Counted from the stretch's first letter, positions 35,640 through 45,367 are shown. The stretch is DNA of 64,000 nucleotides from Comamonadaceae bacterium (GCA_947456305.1 CANGPN010000005.1:62001-126000), one strand, 5' to 3'. Notes: a model not told the origin generated them from the sequence alone. Translations and numbers: made by a program.

Positions 35640-38600
35640 ATGAGTCACACACTGAGCGCGGCGCCCGCCGCTGATACCCCCAGGCTAGCCCGTTTTGAAA
35701 CCAGCCTGGAAGACAAATACGCCAGGCTTGACGGCCGTATCTACCTCTCAGGCATACAAGCGCTGGTGCGCCTGCCCTTGATGCAGCGTTTGCGCGATCA
35801 GGCCGCCGGTTTGAACACCGCAGGTTTCATCAGCGGCTACCGCGGCTCACCGCTGGGCACGCTGGACGAAGCCTTGTGGAAAGCACAAAAGCACCTGGAA
35901 AAACACCATGTGAAATTCGTTCCCGGCGTGAATGAGGAACTGGCTGCCACGGCAGTCTGGGGCACGCAAACCACTGGCCTTTTAGGCCCCATGAAATACG
36001 ACGGCGTTTACGCCATGTGGTACGCCAAAGGCCCGGGTGTGGACCGTTGCGCCGACGTGTTCAAGCACATGAACCACGCTGGCACCGCGCCACACGGCGG
36101 CGTTCTGTTGGTGGCGGGCGACGACCACGGCGCATATTCGTCCACTCTGCCGCACCAGTCCGATCACGTGTTTTCAGCCTGCATGATTCCCGTGCTCTAC
36201 CCTTGCAATGTGCAGGAGTACCTGGACCTCGGCTTGCATGCTTGGGCCATGTCGCGGTTCAGCGGTTGCGCGGTGGGTTTCAAGGCGCTGGCTGACACGG
36301 TGGAGTCCAGTGCCTCGGTCGACGCTGATCCTTTTCGTTTAAATATCGTCTATCCCGCAGATTTTTCTATGCCGCCGCAGGGACTGCACACGCGCTTATC
36401 CACCGACACCTTGGGCATGCAGGCGAGAGCCCAGGAAGCCTTGATGCAGGACTACAAGATTTACGCGGCAATTGCTTATGCAAGGGCCAACCGGCTGAAC
36501 CGCACCATGATTGACAGCCCGAATGCCAGACTGGGCATCATTGCCAGCGGCAAGTCATACATGGATGTGCTCGAGGCCTTGGATGAACTCGGTATTGACG
36601 AGGCCGTGGCGGCGGACATAGGTATTCGCGTTTACAAGGTGTCCATGCCTTGGCCGCTGGAGCCCGATGGCATACGCGAATTCGCGCAAGGCCTGGACGA
36701 AATACTGGTGGTCGAGGAGAAGCGTCAAATCGTCGAATACCAGTTGAAAGAACAACTCTACAACTGGCGTGAAGACGTGCGCCCGCGCGTCATCGGCAAG
36801 TTCGATGAAAAAGGTGAATGGGTGAATCAACGCGGCGACTGGCTGCTCAGCGCCAAAGCCGATTTTTCTGTGTCCCAGATTGCAGGCGTGATTGCGCAGC
36901 GCATCGCGCGTTTTCACACCAGCGCCTTGATCAGCGAACGGTTGGCCTTTTTGAAAGCCAAGTCTTTGATGTTGAGCCAGGCCGTGGTCACGCCGTCGCG
37001 TCCTGCTTATTACTGCTCCGGCTGTCCGCACAACACCTCGACCCGGGTGCCTGAAGGCAGTCTGGCGCTGGCCGGTATCGGCTGCCATGTGATGGCAACT
37101 TCGATTTTTCCGGAGTCGAACAAACTCACTACACACATGGGCGGAGAGGGCGCGCCGTGGATAGGGCAGTCGGCCTTTTCCGATTTAAAACATGTGTTCC
37201 AAAACCTGGGCGACGGCACCTACTTCCATTCGGGCTCCATGGCCATACGCGCTGCCATCGCTGCCAAGGTGAATATCACCTACAAGATTTTGTACAACGA
37301 TGCCGTGGCCATGACCGGCGGACAACCGGTGGAAGGCAGTTTGTCGGTGGTGCAAATCGCGCAGCAAATGGCGGCTGAAGGTGTGCAACGCATCGCCTTG
37401 GTCACCGAAGACTTGACGCGCTACGAAGACAGAACCAGCTTGCCTGCAGCAGTCACATTGCATGACCGTAGCTTGCTGGACGCGGTGCAGCGCGAATTGC
37501 GCGAAGTCAAAGGCGTGTCGGTTTTGATTTATGACCAGGTCTGTGCCGCAGAAAAACGCCGCCGCCGCAAACACGGCAGTCTGGCCAAAGCGCCCCGGCG
37601 GGTGGTCATCAACCAAGCAGTCTGCGAAGGTTGTGGCGACTGCGGCATGGCTTCAAATTGCACCTCTATCGCACCGCTGGAGACAGAACTAGGTCGTAAG
37701 CGCACGATTGACCAGTCCTCCTGCAACATGGACTATTCCTGTGTCAAAGGTTTTTGCCCGAGCTTTGTCTCCGTCAGCGGCGGCGTGCCTACATCGGCGC
37801 ACACCACTGCGGGCGAGGAATCACTCTGGCCTGAGTTGCCGCAGCCTGAGTTGGCCAACTGCGACAAGCCTTACAACGTGTTGATCAACGGCATAGGCGG
37901 TACCGGTGTCATCACCTTGGGAGCCTTGTTGGGCATGGCCGCGCATTTAGAAGGCAAACAGGTGTCGGTGCTGGATATGACGGGCATGTCGCAAAAAAAC
38001 GGCTCGGTCAGTTCACACGTGCGTATCGCGAGCGCAGTAGACGCCATACGCGCGCAGCGCATCGCCTCGGGTGAGGCCGATCTGGTGCTGGGCTGCGATA
38101 TGTTGACCTCGGCCTCGCACGAAGCGCTGGCCAAAATGCGCGCCGATCGAACACGTGTGTTGATAAACACCCATGAACAAGCGACAGGACAATTCGCCCG
38201 CCAACCCGATTGGCAATTCCCGACGGGTGATATCAAGGCGTTGCTGAACGAAGCCACAGGCGGTCAGCTGGAGCAAGTGGACGCTACCCGTCTAGCCACC
38301 GCTTTGTGCGGCGACGCCATGGCTACCAATTTGTTCATACTCGGTTTTGCCTGCCAAAAGGGCTGGCTGCCTTTGTCTGTGCAAGCCTTGCTGCGCGCTA
38401 TCGAGCTCAACGGCGTGGCGGTTGACGCCAATAACAAAGCTTTCATGTGGGGCAGACGCACTGCCGCCGATCCTCAGGCGGTCAAAGCCTTTGTTTCGCC
38501 GCCCAAGCCGTTGGTGTTTAAGCGGCCAGAAACGCTGGAAGAGAGTTTGCGCGTGCGGGTCGAATTACTCACCGCTTATCAGAATGCCACGTATGCATCC

Positions 38601-39185
38601 CGTTACAGCAGTCTGGTGCAGCAAGTGCGCCAAGCTGAGGCGCAAACAGGTCAGGGCGAGCGTTTGACCCGCGCCGTGGCTTTGTCTTTGTTCAAGCTCA
38701 TGGCCTACAAGGACGAATACGAGGTGTCGCGTTTGTACACCGATGGCCGTTTCATGGCCGAGCTCAAGCAGCAATTTGACGGGCAGTTGCGCTTGCGTTT
38801 GCATTTGGCGCCACCCTTGCTAGCGAAAAAAGACGCCCAAGGCAAGCCCGTCAAATCCGAGTACGGCGCCTGGGTGTTGACGGCTATGTCGGTGCTGGCC
38901 AAATTCAAATTTTTACGCGGCACGCTGCTGGACCCTTTTGGCTGGACCCAAGAGCGCAAGCTCGAGCGTCAACTGTTGGCCGAGTACGTGGCATTGGTTC
39001 AGAAAGTGGTGTCTGCTTTAAACGCTGACAACCATGCGCAATGGCTACAGGTGCTGTCCTCGCCACAACAAATACGTGGCTTCGGCCGCGTCAAGCTGGC
39101 CTCTATAGCGCAATACCGTCAACAGCTGGCGCAAGCTTTACCTGACACGCTGCCCGAGGCGCAGACACTGGCCATGGCGGGCTGA
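35640..39185 (+). CDS. Indolepyruvate ferredoxin oxidoreductase (fused IorAB type)
   Basis: A 1181-residue 2-oxoacid:ferredoxin oxidoreductase containing alpha, beta and gamma-type domains in one chain. Residues about 1-450 form the N-terminal pyrimidine region (S-G-Y-R-G-S-P-L-G-T-L-D). A four-Cys ferredoxin segment (C-E-G-C-G-D-C-G-M and a later C) follows the TPP domain (L-G-D-G-T-Y-F-H-S-G). The gamma domain starts N-G-I-G-G-T-G-V-I-T-L-G. These enzymes oxidatively decarboxylate aryl pyruvates from aromatic amino acids to aryl-acetyl-CoA. GGAG precedes ATG 35640; an in-frame ATG at 35517 would add 41 unrelated residues. Confidence 0.92.
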   Translation: MSHTLSAAPAADTPRLARFETSLEDKYARLDGRIYLSGIQALVRLPLMQRLRDQAAGLNTAGFISGYRGSPLGTLDEALWKAQKHLEKHHVKFVPGVNEELAATAVWGTQTTGLLGPMKYDGVYAMWYAKGPGVDRCADVFKHMNHAGTAPHGGVLLVAGDDHGAYSSTLPHQSDHVFSACMIPVLYPCNVQEYLDLGLHAWAMSRFSGCAVGFKALADTVESSASVDADPFRLNIVYPADFSMPPQGLHTRLSTDTLGMQARAQEALMQDYKIYAAIAYARANRLNRTMIDSPNARLGIIASGKSYMDVLEALDELGIDEAVAADIGIRVYKVSMPWPLEPDGIREFAQGLDEILVVEEKRQIVEYQLKEQLYNWREDVRPRVIGKFDEKGEWVNQRGDWLLSAKADFSVSQIAGVIAQRIARFHTSALISERLAFLKAKSLMLSQAVVTPSRPAYYCSGCPHNTSTRVPEGSLALAGIGCHVMATSIFPESNKLTTHMGGEGAPWIGQSAFSDLKHVFQNLGDGTYFHSGSMAIRAAIAAKVNITYKILYNDAVAMTGGQPVEGSLSVVQIAQQMAAEGVQRIALVTEDLTRYEDRTSLPAAVTLHDRSLLDAVQRELREVKGVSVLIYDQVCAAEKRRRRKHGSLAKAPRRVVINQAVCEGCGDCGMASNCTSIAPLETELGRKRTIDQSSCNMDYSCVKGFCPSFVSVSGGVPTSAHTTAGEESLWPELPQPELANCDKPYNVLINGIGGTGVITLGALLGMAAHLEGKQVSVLDMTGMSQKNGSVSSHVRIASAVDAIRAQRIASGEADLVLGCDMLTSASHEALAKMRADRTRVLINTHEQATGQFARQPDWQFPTGDIKALLNEATGGQLEQVDATRLATALCGDAMATNLFILGFACQKGWLPLSVQALLRAIELNGVAVDANNKAFMWGRRTAADPQAVKAFVSPPKPLVFKRPETLEESLRVRVELLTAYQNATYASRYSSLVQQVRQAEAQTGQGERLTRAVALSLFKLMAYKDEYEVSRLYTDGRFMAELKQQFDGQLRLRLHLAPPLLAKKDAQGKPVKSEYGAWVLTAMSVLAKFKFLRGTLLDPFGWTQERKLERQLLAEYVALVQKVVSALNADNHAQWLQVLSSPQQIRGFGRVKLASIAQYRQQLAQALPDTLPEAQTLAMAG

Positions 39186-39196
39186 CCAACACAGAA

Positions 39197-40081
39197 TCAG
39201 GGCTGGCGCATGCGCTCGCGCACTTGCGCAGCGGTGGCCAGATGACCGCCGGCAGATTCAATGCGTTGGCGCGCTTGACGCAACAAATACAGGTTGTCGT
39301 GCGCACATCCCATGGGTGAGTCTTCCAGGCCGACGCGCACATGGCCGCCTAAGGACACGGCTTCTTCTATCAACTCACCTAACTCGACCCCCAGGCCTGC
39401 CACCATCCAAGGCGAGCCGGGGTGTTCTTGTTCCAGCAATTTCAAATACGCATGCAAAGCCCAGTGGCTGGGGGGAAAGCCGAAGGCAATGGTTTGCGAA
39501 AACATCAAGCGATAAACCGGCCGTGGTGCACCCGGGTACAAGCGATGCAGAGCTGCACCCAAGCGCATAAAGCCCGGTTCATAAATGGCGTATGACGGGT
39601 TGATGCCGTGTTGCTGTGCCAATTGCAAGCCGTAACGTATATGAGATTCGGGATTGCTGTAGACAAAGCCTTCTTTGCCGCCGGTCATGTCTTCATACTG
39701 GCTGATGTTGGTGGAGCCCGGGTCAACCACCGACCACTCAATCAAACCTGCACGCACCAGTTTGTCTACTGCCCCATAGCGCTCTGCCGGGGTCAGCGGT
39801 TTGAGCGCGTCCACACTGCCGGCAAATGGCAGCGTGCCATAGCAAATGACGTCGGCTTTGGTGCGTATGCGTTCAATGATGGGGGCGTAAATATCGTAGT
39901 CATCGCGTTGACGACCGCTCACCGGGTCATAGGCGTGAAAATGAATGATGGAGGCGCCTTCATCTGCACAAGCAAGAGCAGCTTCGACAATCTCGTCGGC
40001 TTGTACAGGAATATTCGGTTGACGCACGCGAGACCAGGGACCGTTGATCGCGACTTCCAGCCAAGTAGCAGGTGTTGGCAT
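39197..40081 (-). CDS. BKACE-family beta-keto acid cleavage enzyme (DUF849)
   Basis: A 294-residue zinc TIM-barrel enzyme. It begins L-E-V-A-I-N-G-P-W, has the metal-binding H-F-H-A-Y-D-P, and ends with V-R-V-G-L-E-D-S, the signature of enzymes that condense a beta-keto acid with acetyl-CoA. The specificity residues do not let me name the substrate. It converges on the oxidoreductase gene with an 11-bp gap. Confidence 0.88.
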   Translation of the reverse strand: MPTPATWLEVAINGPWSRVRQPNIPVQADEIVEAALACADEGASIIHFHAYDPVSGRQRDDYDIYAPIIERIRTKADVICYGTLPFAGSVDALKPLTPAERYGAVDKLVRAGLIEWSVVDPGSTNISQYEDMTGGKEGFVYSNPESHIRYGLQLAQQHGINPSYAIYEPGFMRLGAALHRLYPGAPRPVYRLMFSQTIAFGFPPSHWALHAYLKLLEQEHPGSPWMVAGLGVELGELIEEAVSLGGHVRVGLEDSPMGCAHDNLYLLRQARQRIESAGGHLATAAQVRERMRQP

Positions 40082-40173
40082 TTGATTTTCCGTGAATATG
40101 AGTTATTTCGCGGAAATCATAGTAGATTTGATTCGCGTTTAACACGCTTGGCATTGAACCCCAACCAACGCAG

Positions 40174-40527
40174 TTAATGGGCTAGCTTCAAGCCGTTGAT
40201 TTTCATCAGCAAATAAATATTTTGTAATTCAGCTTTTTCGCAATCAGGCGCGCCTATCCAACGCGCCAGCGCAGACGCCGGGACTTGCAGATGTTTGCCG
40301 TCCAATTCAATTTCCACTCTGAAATAGCAGGGGTTGAATTCACGAAATGCGATGACCTTGGCCCTGCGGCCCACAGGCCAAGGCTTTTTGATGACCACCA
40401 CGTAATCCCCCGGGCGAGCCAGGCAATCTAAGTTGTCTTCATAGGCAAGCTGTATTTCATCATTGGATGTTTTTTGGCTTGCACGCGCAAAGTCGTTGGC
40501 AAATTGAATGAATTGTTCAGCTCTCAT
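40174..40527 (-). CDS. Hypothetical cytosolic protein
   Basis: A 117-residue protein with no signal peptide or membrane segment; I do not recognise it. Its middle (R-P-G-D-Y-V-V-V-I-K-K-P-W-P-V-G-R-R-A-K-V) looks like a small beta-rich domain, and a D-C stretch near the end (A-P-D-C-E-K) precedes a helix. ATG 40527 is chosen over 40551; neither has a strong ribosome-binding site. Confidence 0.55.
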   Translation of the reverse strand: MRAEQFIQFANDFARASQKTSNDEIQLAYEDNLDCLARPGDYVVVIKKPWPVGRRAKVIAFREFNPCYFRVEIELDGKHLQVPASALARWIGAPDCEKAELQNIYLLMKINGLKLAH

Positions 40528-40596
40528 ACCACTGGATTCGGCACGAATCACAGGTTACTTTAGTGCGCGGCGACGGATTCTCGCAAGTCAAGCGTC

Positions 40597-40827
40597 TCAA
40601 TGTTTGGCTGAATTAGACAGGGAACTTGTGTTTTTCTTTTCAGTTTGATTGGAAAGCTGTTCAATTTTTTGATTCAGCAGCAAAACTTGTGCTTGTGTGA
40701 CTATGGCTGCTGCGCTGTTTCGGTAGATACCGGTGACTGCGATGGTTAAAGCCAGCAAGGCAATGATGAATCCGGATGCAGTCCACAAGGGCAGGTTATG
40801 CGGTTCTATGATGTTTTGGTTATTCAT
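40597..40827 (-). CDS. Small membrane protein of unknown function
   Basis: A 76-residue protein with one central transmembrane helix (A-S-G-F-I-I-A-L-L-A-L-T-I-A-V-T-G-I-Y), then a coiled-coil-like segment (L-L-L-N-Q-K-I-E-Q-L-S-N-Q) and a polar tail. AAAGGAAAT lies just upstream of the ATG. It is 37 bp downstream of the TadC gene on the same strand and may be co-transcribed with it. No family recognised. Confidence 0.6.
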   Translation of the reverse strand: MNNQNIIEPHNLPLWTASGFIIALLALTIAVTGIYRNSAAAIVTQAQVLLLNQKIEQLSNQTEKKNTSSLSNSAKH

Positions 40828-40864
40828 GGTATTTCCTTTAAAGGTACGTGGTTAAAAAAACAGG

Positions 40865-41815
40865 TCAGACAGCTAGCAATCTGGGCGTCAGAATATGTAG
40901 GACATTGATCACTGCCGGTCCTAGCAAAACAGTAAACAGAGACGGAAACACACAAAAGATCAGTGGCAGCAAAATTTTCACCGGCAACTTGGCTGCGGCT
41001 TCTTCAGCTACCAAGCGACGTTTGGTGCGAAGTGTTTCTGAATGTGTTCGCAAGGAATCGGCCATACTGGTGCCAAACCGGTCGGCTTGAATCAGCATAG
41101 AAACCAAACTGTCAATGTCTTCAAGACCAATACGTAATGCCAGATTGCGCAATGAGTTGGCTCGTCCTGCACCAGCTCTGAGCTCTAAACCCAGCAACGA
41201 AAACTCTTGTGCCAGGGATTGGCTCTCGATTTGAATTTCACGGCCTACACGTTCCACCGCGGCATCCAGTCCTAAGCCGGCTTCAACGCAAACTCTTAAC
41301 AAATCGAGAGCATCCGGAAATGCCAAAAATAACTCGCGTTGCCGGATGGCTATCAATCTGTCCAAAACACCATTCGGTAAGAAGTAGCCAAACACGCTTG
41401 CGATGCTCGTAGCGACCATGACCAGCAACCAAGGCGTCTGAGTAGTGAATGTCAAACTAAGCACAAAAACCAGCAAAGGCAGGGCTATTGCCAGAAATGC
41501 TTTGGCGACAAAATAGAAAACCACGACAGAGGAACCATTCAAGCCCGCGTTACTGAAACGAACACGCAATGGCGATGTCAACCACCGGTCTGCATTCAAA
41601 GTAACGCCTATCAAAGGCTCTAACCAGCGCTTGACCGGTGTTGATAAAGGCGAGGTGATGGCCGAGATAACAGGGGAGACCGGTGTAGTGGAAAAAAGCG
41701 CGGTCATTCGCTGTTCCAGGGCTGTGGGTATGACTTTGTCAAAAACCACAAAGGCAATGGTGACTACCAATGAAAAAACAATTGCACAGAAAATAAAAAG
41801 TTGAAATGAGGACAT
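40865..41815 (-). CDS. TadC-like type II secretion F-domain protein
   Basis: A 316-residue inner-membrane protein of the TadB/TadC/GspF platform family, with one N-terminal helix, a pair of helices around residues 105-145 and C-terminal helices. The family motif F-P-D-A-L-D-L-L-R-V-C-V-E-A-G-L-G-L-D-A-A is complete. TadC works with TadB, the TadA ATPase and Flp pilin, none of which is in the window, so it is an orphan. Its first 26 codons overlap the C-terminal run-on of the Crp-like gene in another frame. Confidence 0.85.
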   Translation of the reverse strand: MSSFQLFIFCAIVFSLVVTIAFVVFDKVIPTALEQRMTALFSTTPVSPVISAITSPLSTPVKRWLEPLIGVTLNADRWLTSPLRVRFSNAGLNGSSVVVFYFVAKAFLAIALPLLVFVLSLTFTTQTPWLLVMVATSIASVFGYFLPNGVLDRLIAIRQRELFLAFPDALDLLRVCVEAGLGLDAAVERVGREIQIESQSLAQEFSLLGLELRAGAGRANSLRNLALRIGLEDIDSLVSMLIQADRFGTSMADSLRTHSETLRTKRRLVAEEAAAKLPVKILLPLIFCVFPSLFTVLLGPAVINVLHILTPRLLAV

Positions 41816-42632
41816 GGTTTAAATCTCTACCCTCACCATGTGCCACATCCACCAAATACCTACCCGCCATGCTCATCATGTGTTCAAGCCGTGTCAATGC
41901 GTCTCTGGGTGTATTTACGCTCCGTGGATTTGCTTGCAAGCGTGCGTATTCCTGTTTCACCACCCCGTAGCATTCGCATGCAACGGCACGCAAACCTTGT
42001 CGATCAAGCAAGTGCAAATTACCTCGCTGGTATTCAATCAAATTTAGTTTTTGTAAATCACTTGCGGATCGGCTGATGCCTTCTCTTCTAACGCCTAGCA
42101 AATGCGCTATTTGTTCGTGGGTTATATGCAAGTGATCGCCATCTATCCGGTCAAAGTTGAACAACAACCATCTGCTGAGTTGTTGTTCAATGCCGTGATG
42201 TCTGTTGCAAACACCTACTTGAGACATTTGTGAGATTAGCGCCTGTGTAAATCGCAGCATTAGTTGCATGACTACAAGTGATTCTGCGAATTGTTCTTTG
42301 ATAAAACACGAATTCACTCGATATGCCGTACCCGCTTGTTGAACCACGCCTCTTGAAGGAGTTGCGTTGTTTCCCATGAATACAGAGATACCCACCACGC
42401 CTTCTCTGCCTGTCATTGCAATTTCTGTACTGTCTCCGTTTTCCAGGATATGAAGCAATGACACCACTGCAGTGACAGGAAAATAAATGCAGGAAAGCTC
42501 ATCACCTGATTCATACAAGACCTGCTGTGCTGCAAGCTCTACAAACTGTAATTGGGGTTTCCAACTGCTTATGTTGCTCTCAATCAAAGCAGCCAGAAGT
42601 GTATTTTTGTACTTACTGCCAAATGGGTTCAT
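41739..42632 (-). CDS. Crp/Fnr-family transcriptional regulator
   Basis: A 297-residue regulator. The cyclic-nucleotide-binding-like barrel (residues about 20-130) includes Y-F-P-V-T-A-V-V-S, and a winged HTH of Crp type follows (H-E-Q-I-A-H-L-L-G-V-R-R-E-G-I-S-R). AGGA precedes ATG 42632. The protein continues about 60 residues beyond the usual end of this family, and its last 25 codons overlap the tadC-like start in another frame. This suggests a frameshift-derived run-on or an overlapping arrangement. The signal it senses is unknown. Confidence 0.85.
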   Translation of the reverse strand: MNPFGSKYKNTLLAALIESNISSWKPQLQFVELAAQQVLYESGDELSCIYFPVTAVVSLLHILENGDSTEIAMTGREGVVGISVFMGNNATPSRGVVQQAGTAYRVNSCFIKEQFAESLVVMQLMLRFTQALISQMSQVGVCNRHHGIEQQLSRWLLFNFDRIDGDHLHITHEQIAHLLGVRREGISRSASDLQKLNLIEYQRGNLHLLDRQGLRAVACECYGVVKQEYARLQANPRSVNTPRDALTRLEHMMSMAGRYLVDVAHGEGRDLNHVLISTFYFLCNCFFIGSHHCLCGF

Positions 42633-42689
42633 TAAATTCCTGATGGCGCGAACCATGTCTGACCATAACAGTTTTAGAAATAAATAAGT

Positions 42690-43061
42690 TATTTAAATGA
42701 GCTTCATCATGTTGATAGGCGGACGCGGTGAATGTCTTGCTGACAATTGGCTGAATGCAAGGCTTGTTGGTAAATATTTTTTTGAAAGAAGTATTGCTAC
42801 TTCAATTAGTAATGCTAAAAAATTAATTACATTGAACATGACATTCAGCAGTTATTTAATTGTTAAATAAGTATTATTTATTTAATTATTAAATTTAATA
42901 AATTCTATATGAATACTAATTAACTTATAAAAATCCTCAAAAAAGTATCTAGTCAATATTTAAAAGTTTTTGATCAGTAACCAATCTCCGATAAAAGGGT
43001 TTTTTTATTTGAAATTGAGTAATATCCGGTTTGTCAAAGTTCGCACTCAACAAAGAAAGCT
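42690..43061. other. A/T-rich intergenic region at the compositional boundary, with two palindromes
   Basis: About 370 bp of A/T-rich DNA without a convincing gene. A 57-codon frame (42697-42870) opens with ATG but has no ribosome-binding site and resembles nothing I know. Two palindromes share an ATTTAA/TTAAAT core: TTATTTAA-N3-TTAAATAA at 42852-42870 and ATTTAAT-T-ATTAAAT at 42880-42894. No tRNA, integrase or direct-repeat attachment site was found that would mark island integration. Confidence 0.45.
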
Positions 43062-43103
43062 TTGAATTTTTATCTTCAACGTCTGGCGAATACAAAAAAA
43101 AAT

Positions 43104-43943
43104 ATGGATCAAGAAATATTGCAGTTTATAAACTTTAAAAGTTTTAAAAACATATGTACATATGGCTTACTGGTCATCGGATGCATTGCAAATGCTGAAA
43201 TGACAACCGGTGTCGGGGAATATCTATACGGACCTGAAACATCCAAAGCCGAAGCCTGCAGACTGGCGTTGGACAAAGCCAAGTCAATGGCCTTATCTTC
43301 GGTCATGGGTGAGTCGGTTTCTAATGAACAGCAACTTTATTGCAAGGAAACCTCAGGCAAGAAAGCAGATGTAGATTGTGATTACAACAATGTGACTTGG
43401 TCATTGATTGAAGGGGATCTCAAACCGCCCAAAAGAGTAGATCAAAAAATTGAAGAACGTGCCGGTGCGACTGCTTGCACGGTTTCTATTGATGTTGATG
43501 TGATTGTTCCTGTCAGAAAACCGGACCCGAATTTTGAAGTTAAATTAAAAATCAATCAAACGGTTTTCAGAGTGGGAGACGATTTCACTCTTGAATTCGA
43601 AAGTACCTTACCGGCGTACTATGCTATTTTTAATTGGTTGCCCAATGAGAACAACCAGATCAACCGAGTACTACTAACTGGTGCTGCAGACATTTCAGAT
43701 TCTGATGCTTTGAAAAAAAATGCCAGCGGCAGGTTTCAGTTTAAACAGGCTTTCACTGCAACATGGTCAAAGGCATACAAAGGCGACAAAAAATTTTATG
43801 ACGAATGGGTATTAGTGATTGTTACCAAAAAGCCCTATAAATGGCTTTCAAGTTATGACTTTGAAACTTTTAAAGAGAAATTGCGTGAAATTCCAAACGA
43901 TGAACGCAGGATTAAGAGAATGGGTTACCAGTTGTCCAAATGA
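43104..43943 (+). CDS. Exported protein with LPP20-like N-terminal and DUF4384-like domain
   Basis: About 279 residues. An N-terminal export signal ends near L-L-V-I-G-C27, which could be a lipoprotein site, or at the A-N-A site just after. The first part (about 35-80) resembles the LPP20/FlgT-like fold around G-V-G-E-Y. A DUF4384-type domain follows (L-K-I-N-Q-T-V-F-R-V-G-D-D-F-T-L, then A-Y-Y-A-I-F-N-W-L-P-N). DUF4384 domains often pair with periplasmic proteases and caspases. It overlaps the next gene by ATGA and starts the caspase operon. Family calls are by resemblance. Confidence 0.6.
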   Translation: MDQEILQFINFKSFKNICTYGLLVIGCIANAEMTTGVGEYLYGPETSKAEACRLALDKAKSMALSSVMGESVSNEQQLYCKETSGKKADVDCDYNNVTWSLIEGDLKPPKRVDQKIEERAGATACTVSIDVDVIVPVRKPDPNFEVKLKINQTVFRVGDDFTLEFESTLPAYYAIFNWLPNENNQINRVLLTGAADISDSDALKKNASGRFQFKQAFTATWSKAYKGDKKFYDEWVLVIVTKKPYKWLSSYDFETFKEKLREIPNDERRIKRMGYQLSK

Positions 43944-45352
43944 ACAAGCCCAAGATATTTTCACAAATGGCCTATTTGATTGTTATTGGGCTAGTCATTG
44001 CTTTGTCCGGATGCGCTACCCGCTATGTGGTCAGGGATGTAGACAAGGTGTCCGCAACAGACACCATCGGAGATGTGGTAATTTACCAGAGTGCAGAAGA
44101 ATTCAAAACCCGACCGCCTGTCTGCCTTGGTGTCATGCCATTGACAGCAGCAAAAAAAGAATTTGAACCTACGATTGACTTGCGCAAAGCATTGCACGCT
44201 TATTTAGCGCCGACGGGCATATTGCTGTTACCGCTTCAACGAATTGATCAAAATATCAAACCAATAGTCCCCGAAGCAGTCAATCTCAAAAATGTAAGTG
44301 CCGCCACAGCTTGCGACACGCTGATGAGCGGTGAAATGATTGATAGGCAGACCAGATTTTGGGGTGTGTATTCCGAAGTCAAAATGGCTGCCGATGTGCG
44401 TATAACAAGAGTCAGCACCGGCGCAGTAATTTGGCGGGCTAAACATACGGCGGTCATACGCGACGGCGGACTGCCACTCAATCCCATTAGCATTATCGGC
44501 GGAAGTATTTCAGCAGGCATCAACATCAGAGATGAGCAAATAACCCGCACAACCAACGACTTGGCAAGAAGGTTAATCATTGCTATCCCGCATCTTAAAT
44601 ACACAGACAAGGACAGTGATTTGATTGCAAAACCTGTGCTTGCACCGACAGAGAGTGATAAATCAAAATCTGTACATTCCTATATCAGCAGCATTGAAAA
44701 TCACCAGCTCTCTGAATTGATTCAAGAATTAACAACTGCATTGCGTGATGAAAGATGGTCAGACCCTAAAGACCGTCTCGTTTTGGCAGATTACCTGCTG
44801 AAAAAGGATTCGCAAAACACGGCGGCCATGTTTGCCAATGCGACAGCCAGACTTGAAATCAGTCAGCCTGAAGAATCCCTGGTAATGATTAACCGGCTGA
44901 TTCTTTTAGATAACAAAGATCCTGATATTCAATTTCTCAAGGGCAGAGTTTTGTTGCAAATGAATCAACCTTCACAAGCTGTTGAGCCTATTCTTAAAGC
45001 CGCCGGATCAGACAAGCCGCGAGCTCTTTATTTCACTGCTTTAGGTCTGGCATATAACCAATTAGGTAATTATGAATATGCGCTCGCATCTCTGACCCGT
45101 TCACTTTATATTGAATCCGATAATCCATATGCATTAATTCAGCAGGCTATTGCTTATGTTGGCGTAGGTGATGAAGCAGAAGCGGCAGTTACGCTTAAAA
45201 AGTCTATGGTACTGAGTATCATTGCCAGAGATCACAGAAATGCAAGTCGGGCATTAAGCATTTTTAAATCAATGAATTTGACGGAGCAAATTTCACCTGA
45301 AGAATTGAATGCGCTTGAAATCAAAATCGCCAGTCTTTTGACCACCCTGTAA
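43940..45352 (+). CDS. TPR lipoprotein with DUF799/CsgG-like domain
   Basis: A 470-residue lipoprotein with lipobox L-S-G-C25. Residues about 50-225 read like the DUF799/CsgG family (V-C-L-G-V-M-P-L-T, L-L-P-L-Q-R-I-D, then T-G-A-V-I-W-R-A). At least four TPR-like repeats follow (about 275-430; A-L-G-L-A-Y-N-Q-L-G-N-Y-E-Y-A-L-A-S-L). Outer-membrane lipoproteins of this sort often act as assembly scaffolds. The gene starts inside the previous stop (ATGA) and precedes the LPP20-like gene by 15 bp. Confidence 0.7.
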   Translation: MNKPKIFSQMAYLIVIGLVIALSGCATRYVVRDVDKVSATDTIGDVVIYQSAEEFKTRPPVCLGVMPLTAAKKEFEPTIDLRKALHAYLAPTGILLLPLQRIDQNIKPIVPEAVNLKNVSAATACDTLMSGEMIDRQTRFWGVYSEVKMAADVRITRVSTGAVIWRAKHTAVIRDGGLPLNPISIIGGSISAGINIRDEQITRTTNDLARRLIIAIPHLKYTDKDSDLIAKPVLAPTESDKSKSVHSYISSIENHQLSELIQELTTALRDERWSDPKDRLVLADYLLKKDSQNTAAMFANATARLEISQPEESLVMINRLILLDNKDPDIQFLKGRVLLQMNQPSQAVEPILKAAGSDKPRALYFTALGLAYNQLGNYEYALASLTRSLYIESDNPYALIQQAIAYVGVGDEAEAAVTLKKSMVLSIIARDHRNASRALSIFKSMNLTEQISPEELNALEIKIASLLTTL

Positions 45353-45367
45353 CCCAAGGATATTGAA

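Noticed and set aside
42697-42870. A 57-codon frame at the island boundary
   Set aside because: No ribosome-binding site and no recognisable sequence; kept only as a note in the intergenic entry.
42600-43100. tRNA or attachment site marking the left edge of the A/T-rich island
   Set aside because: No cloverleaf-like sequence, integrase or flanking direct repeat was found.
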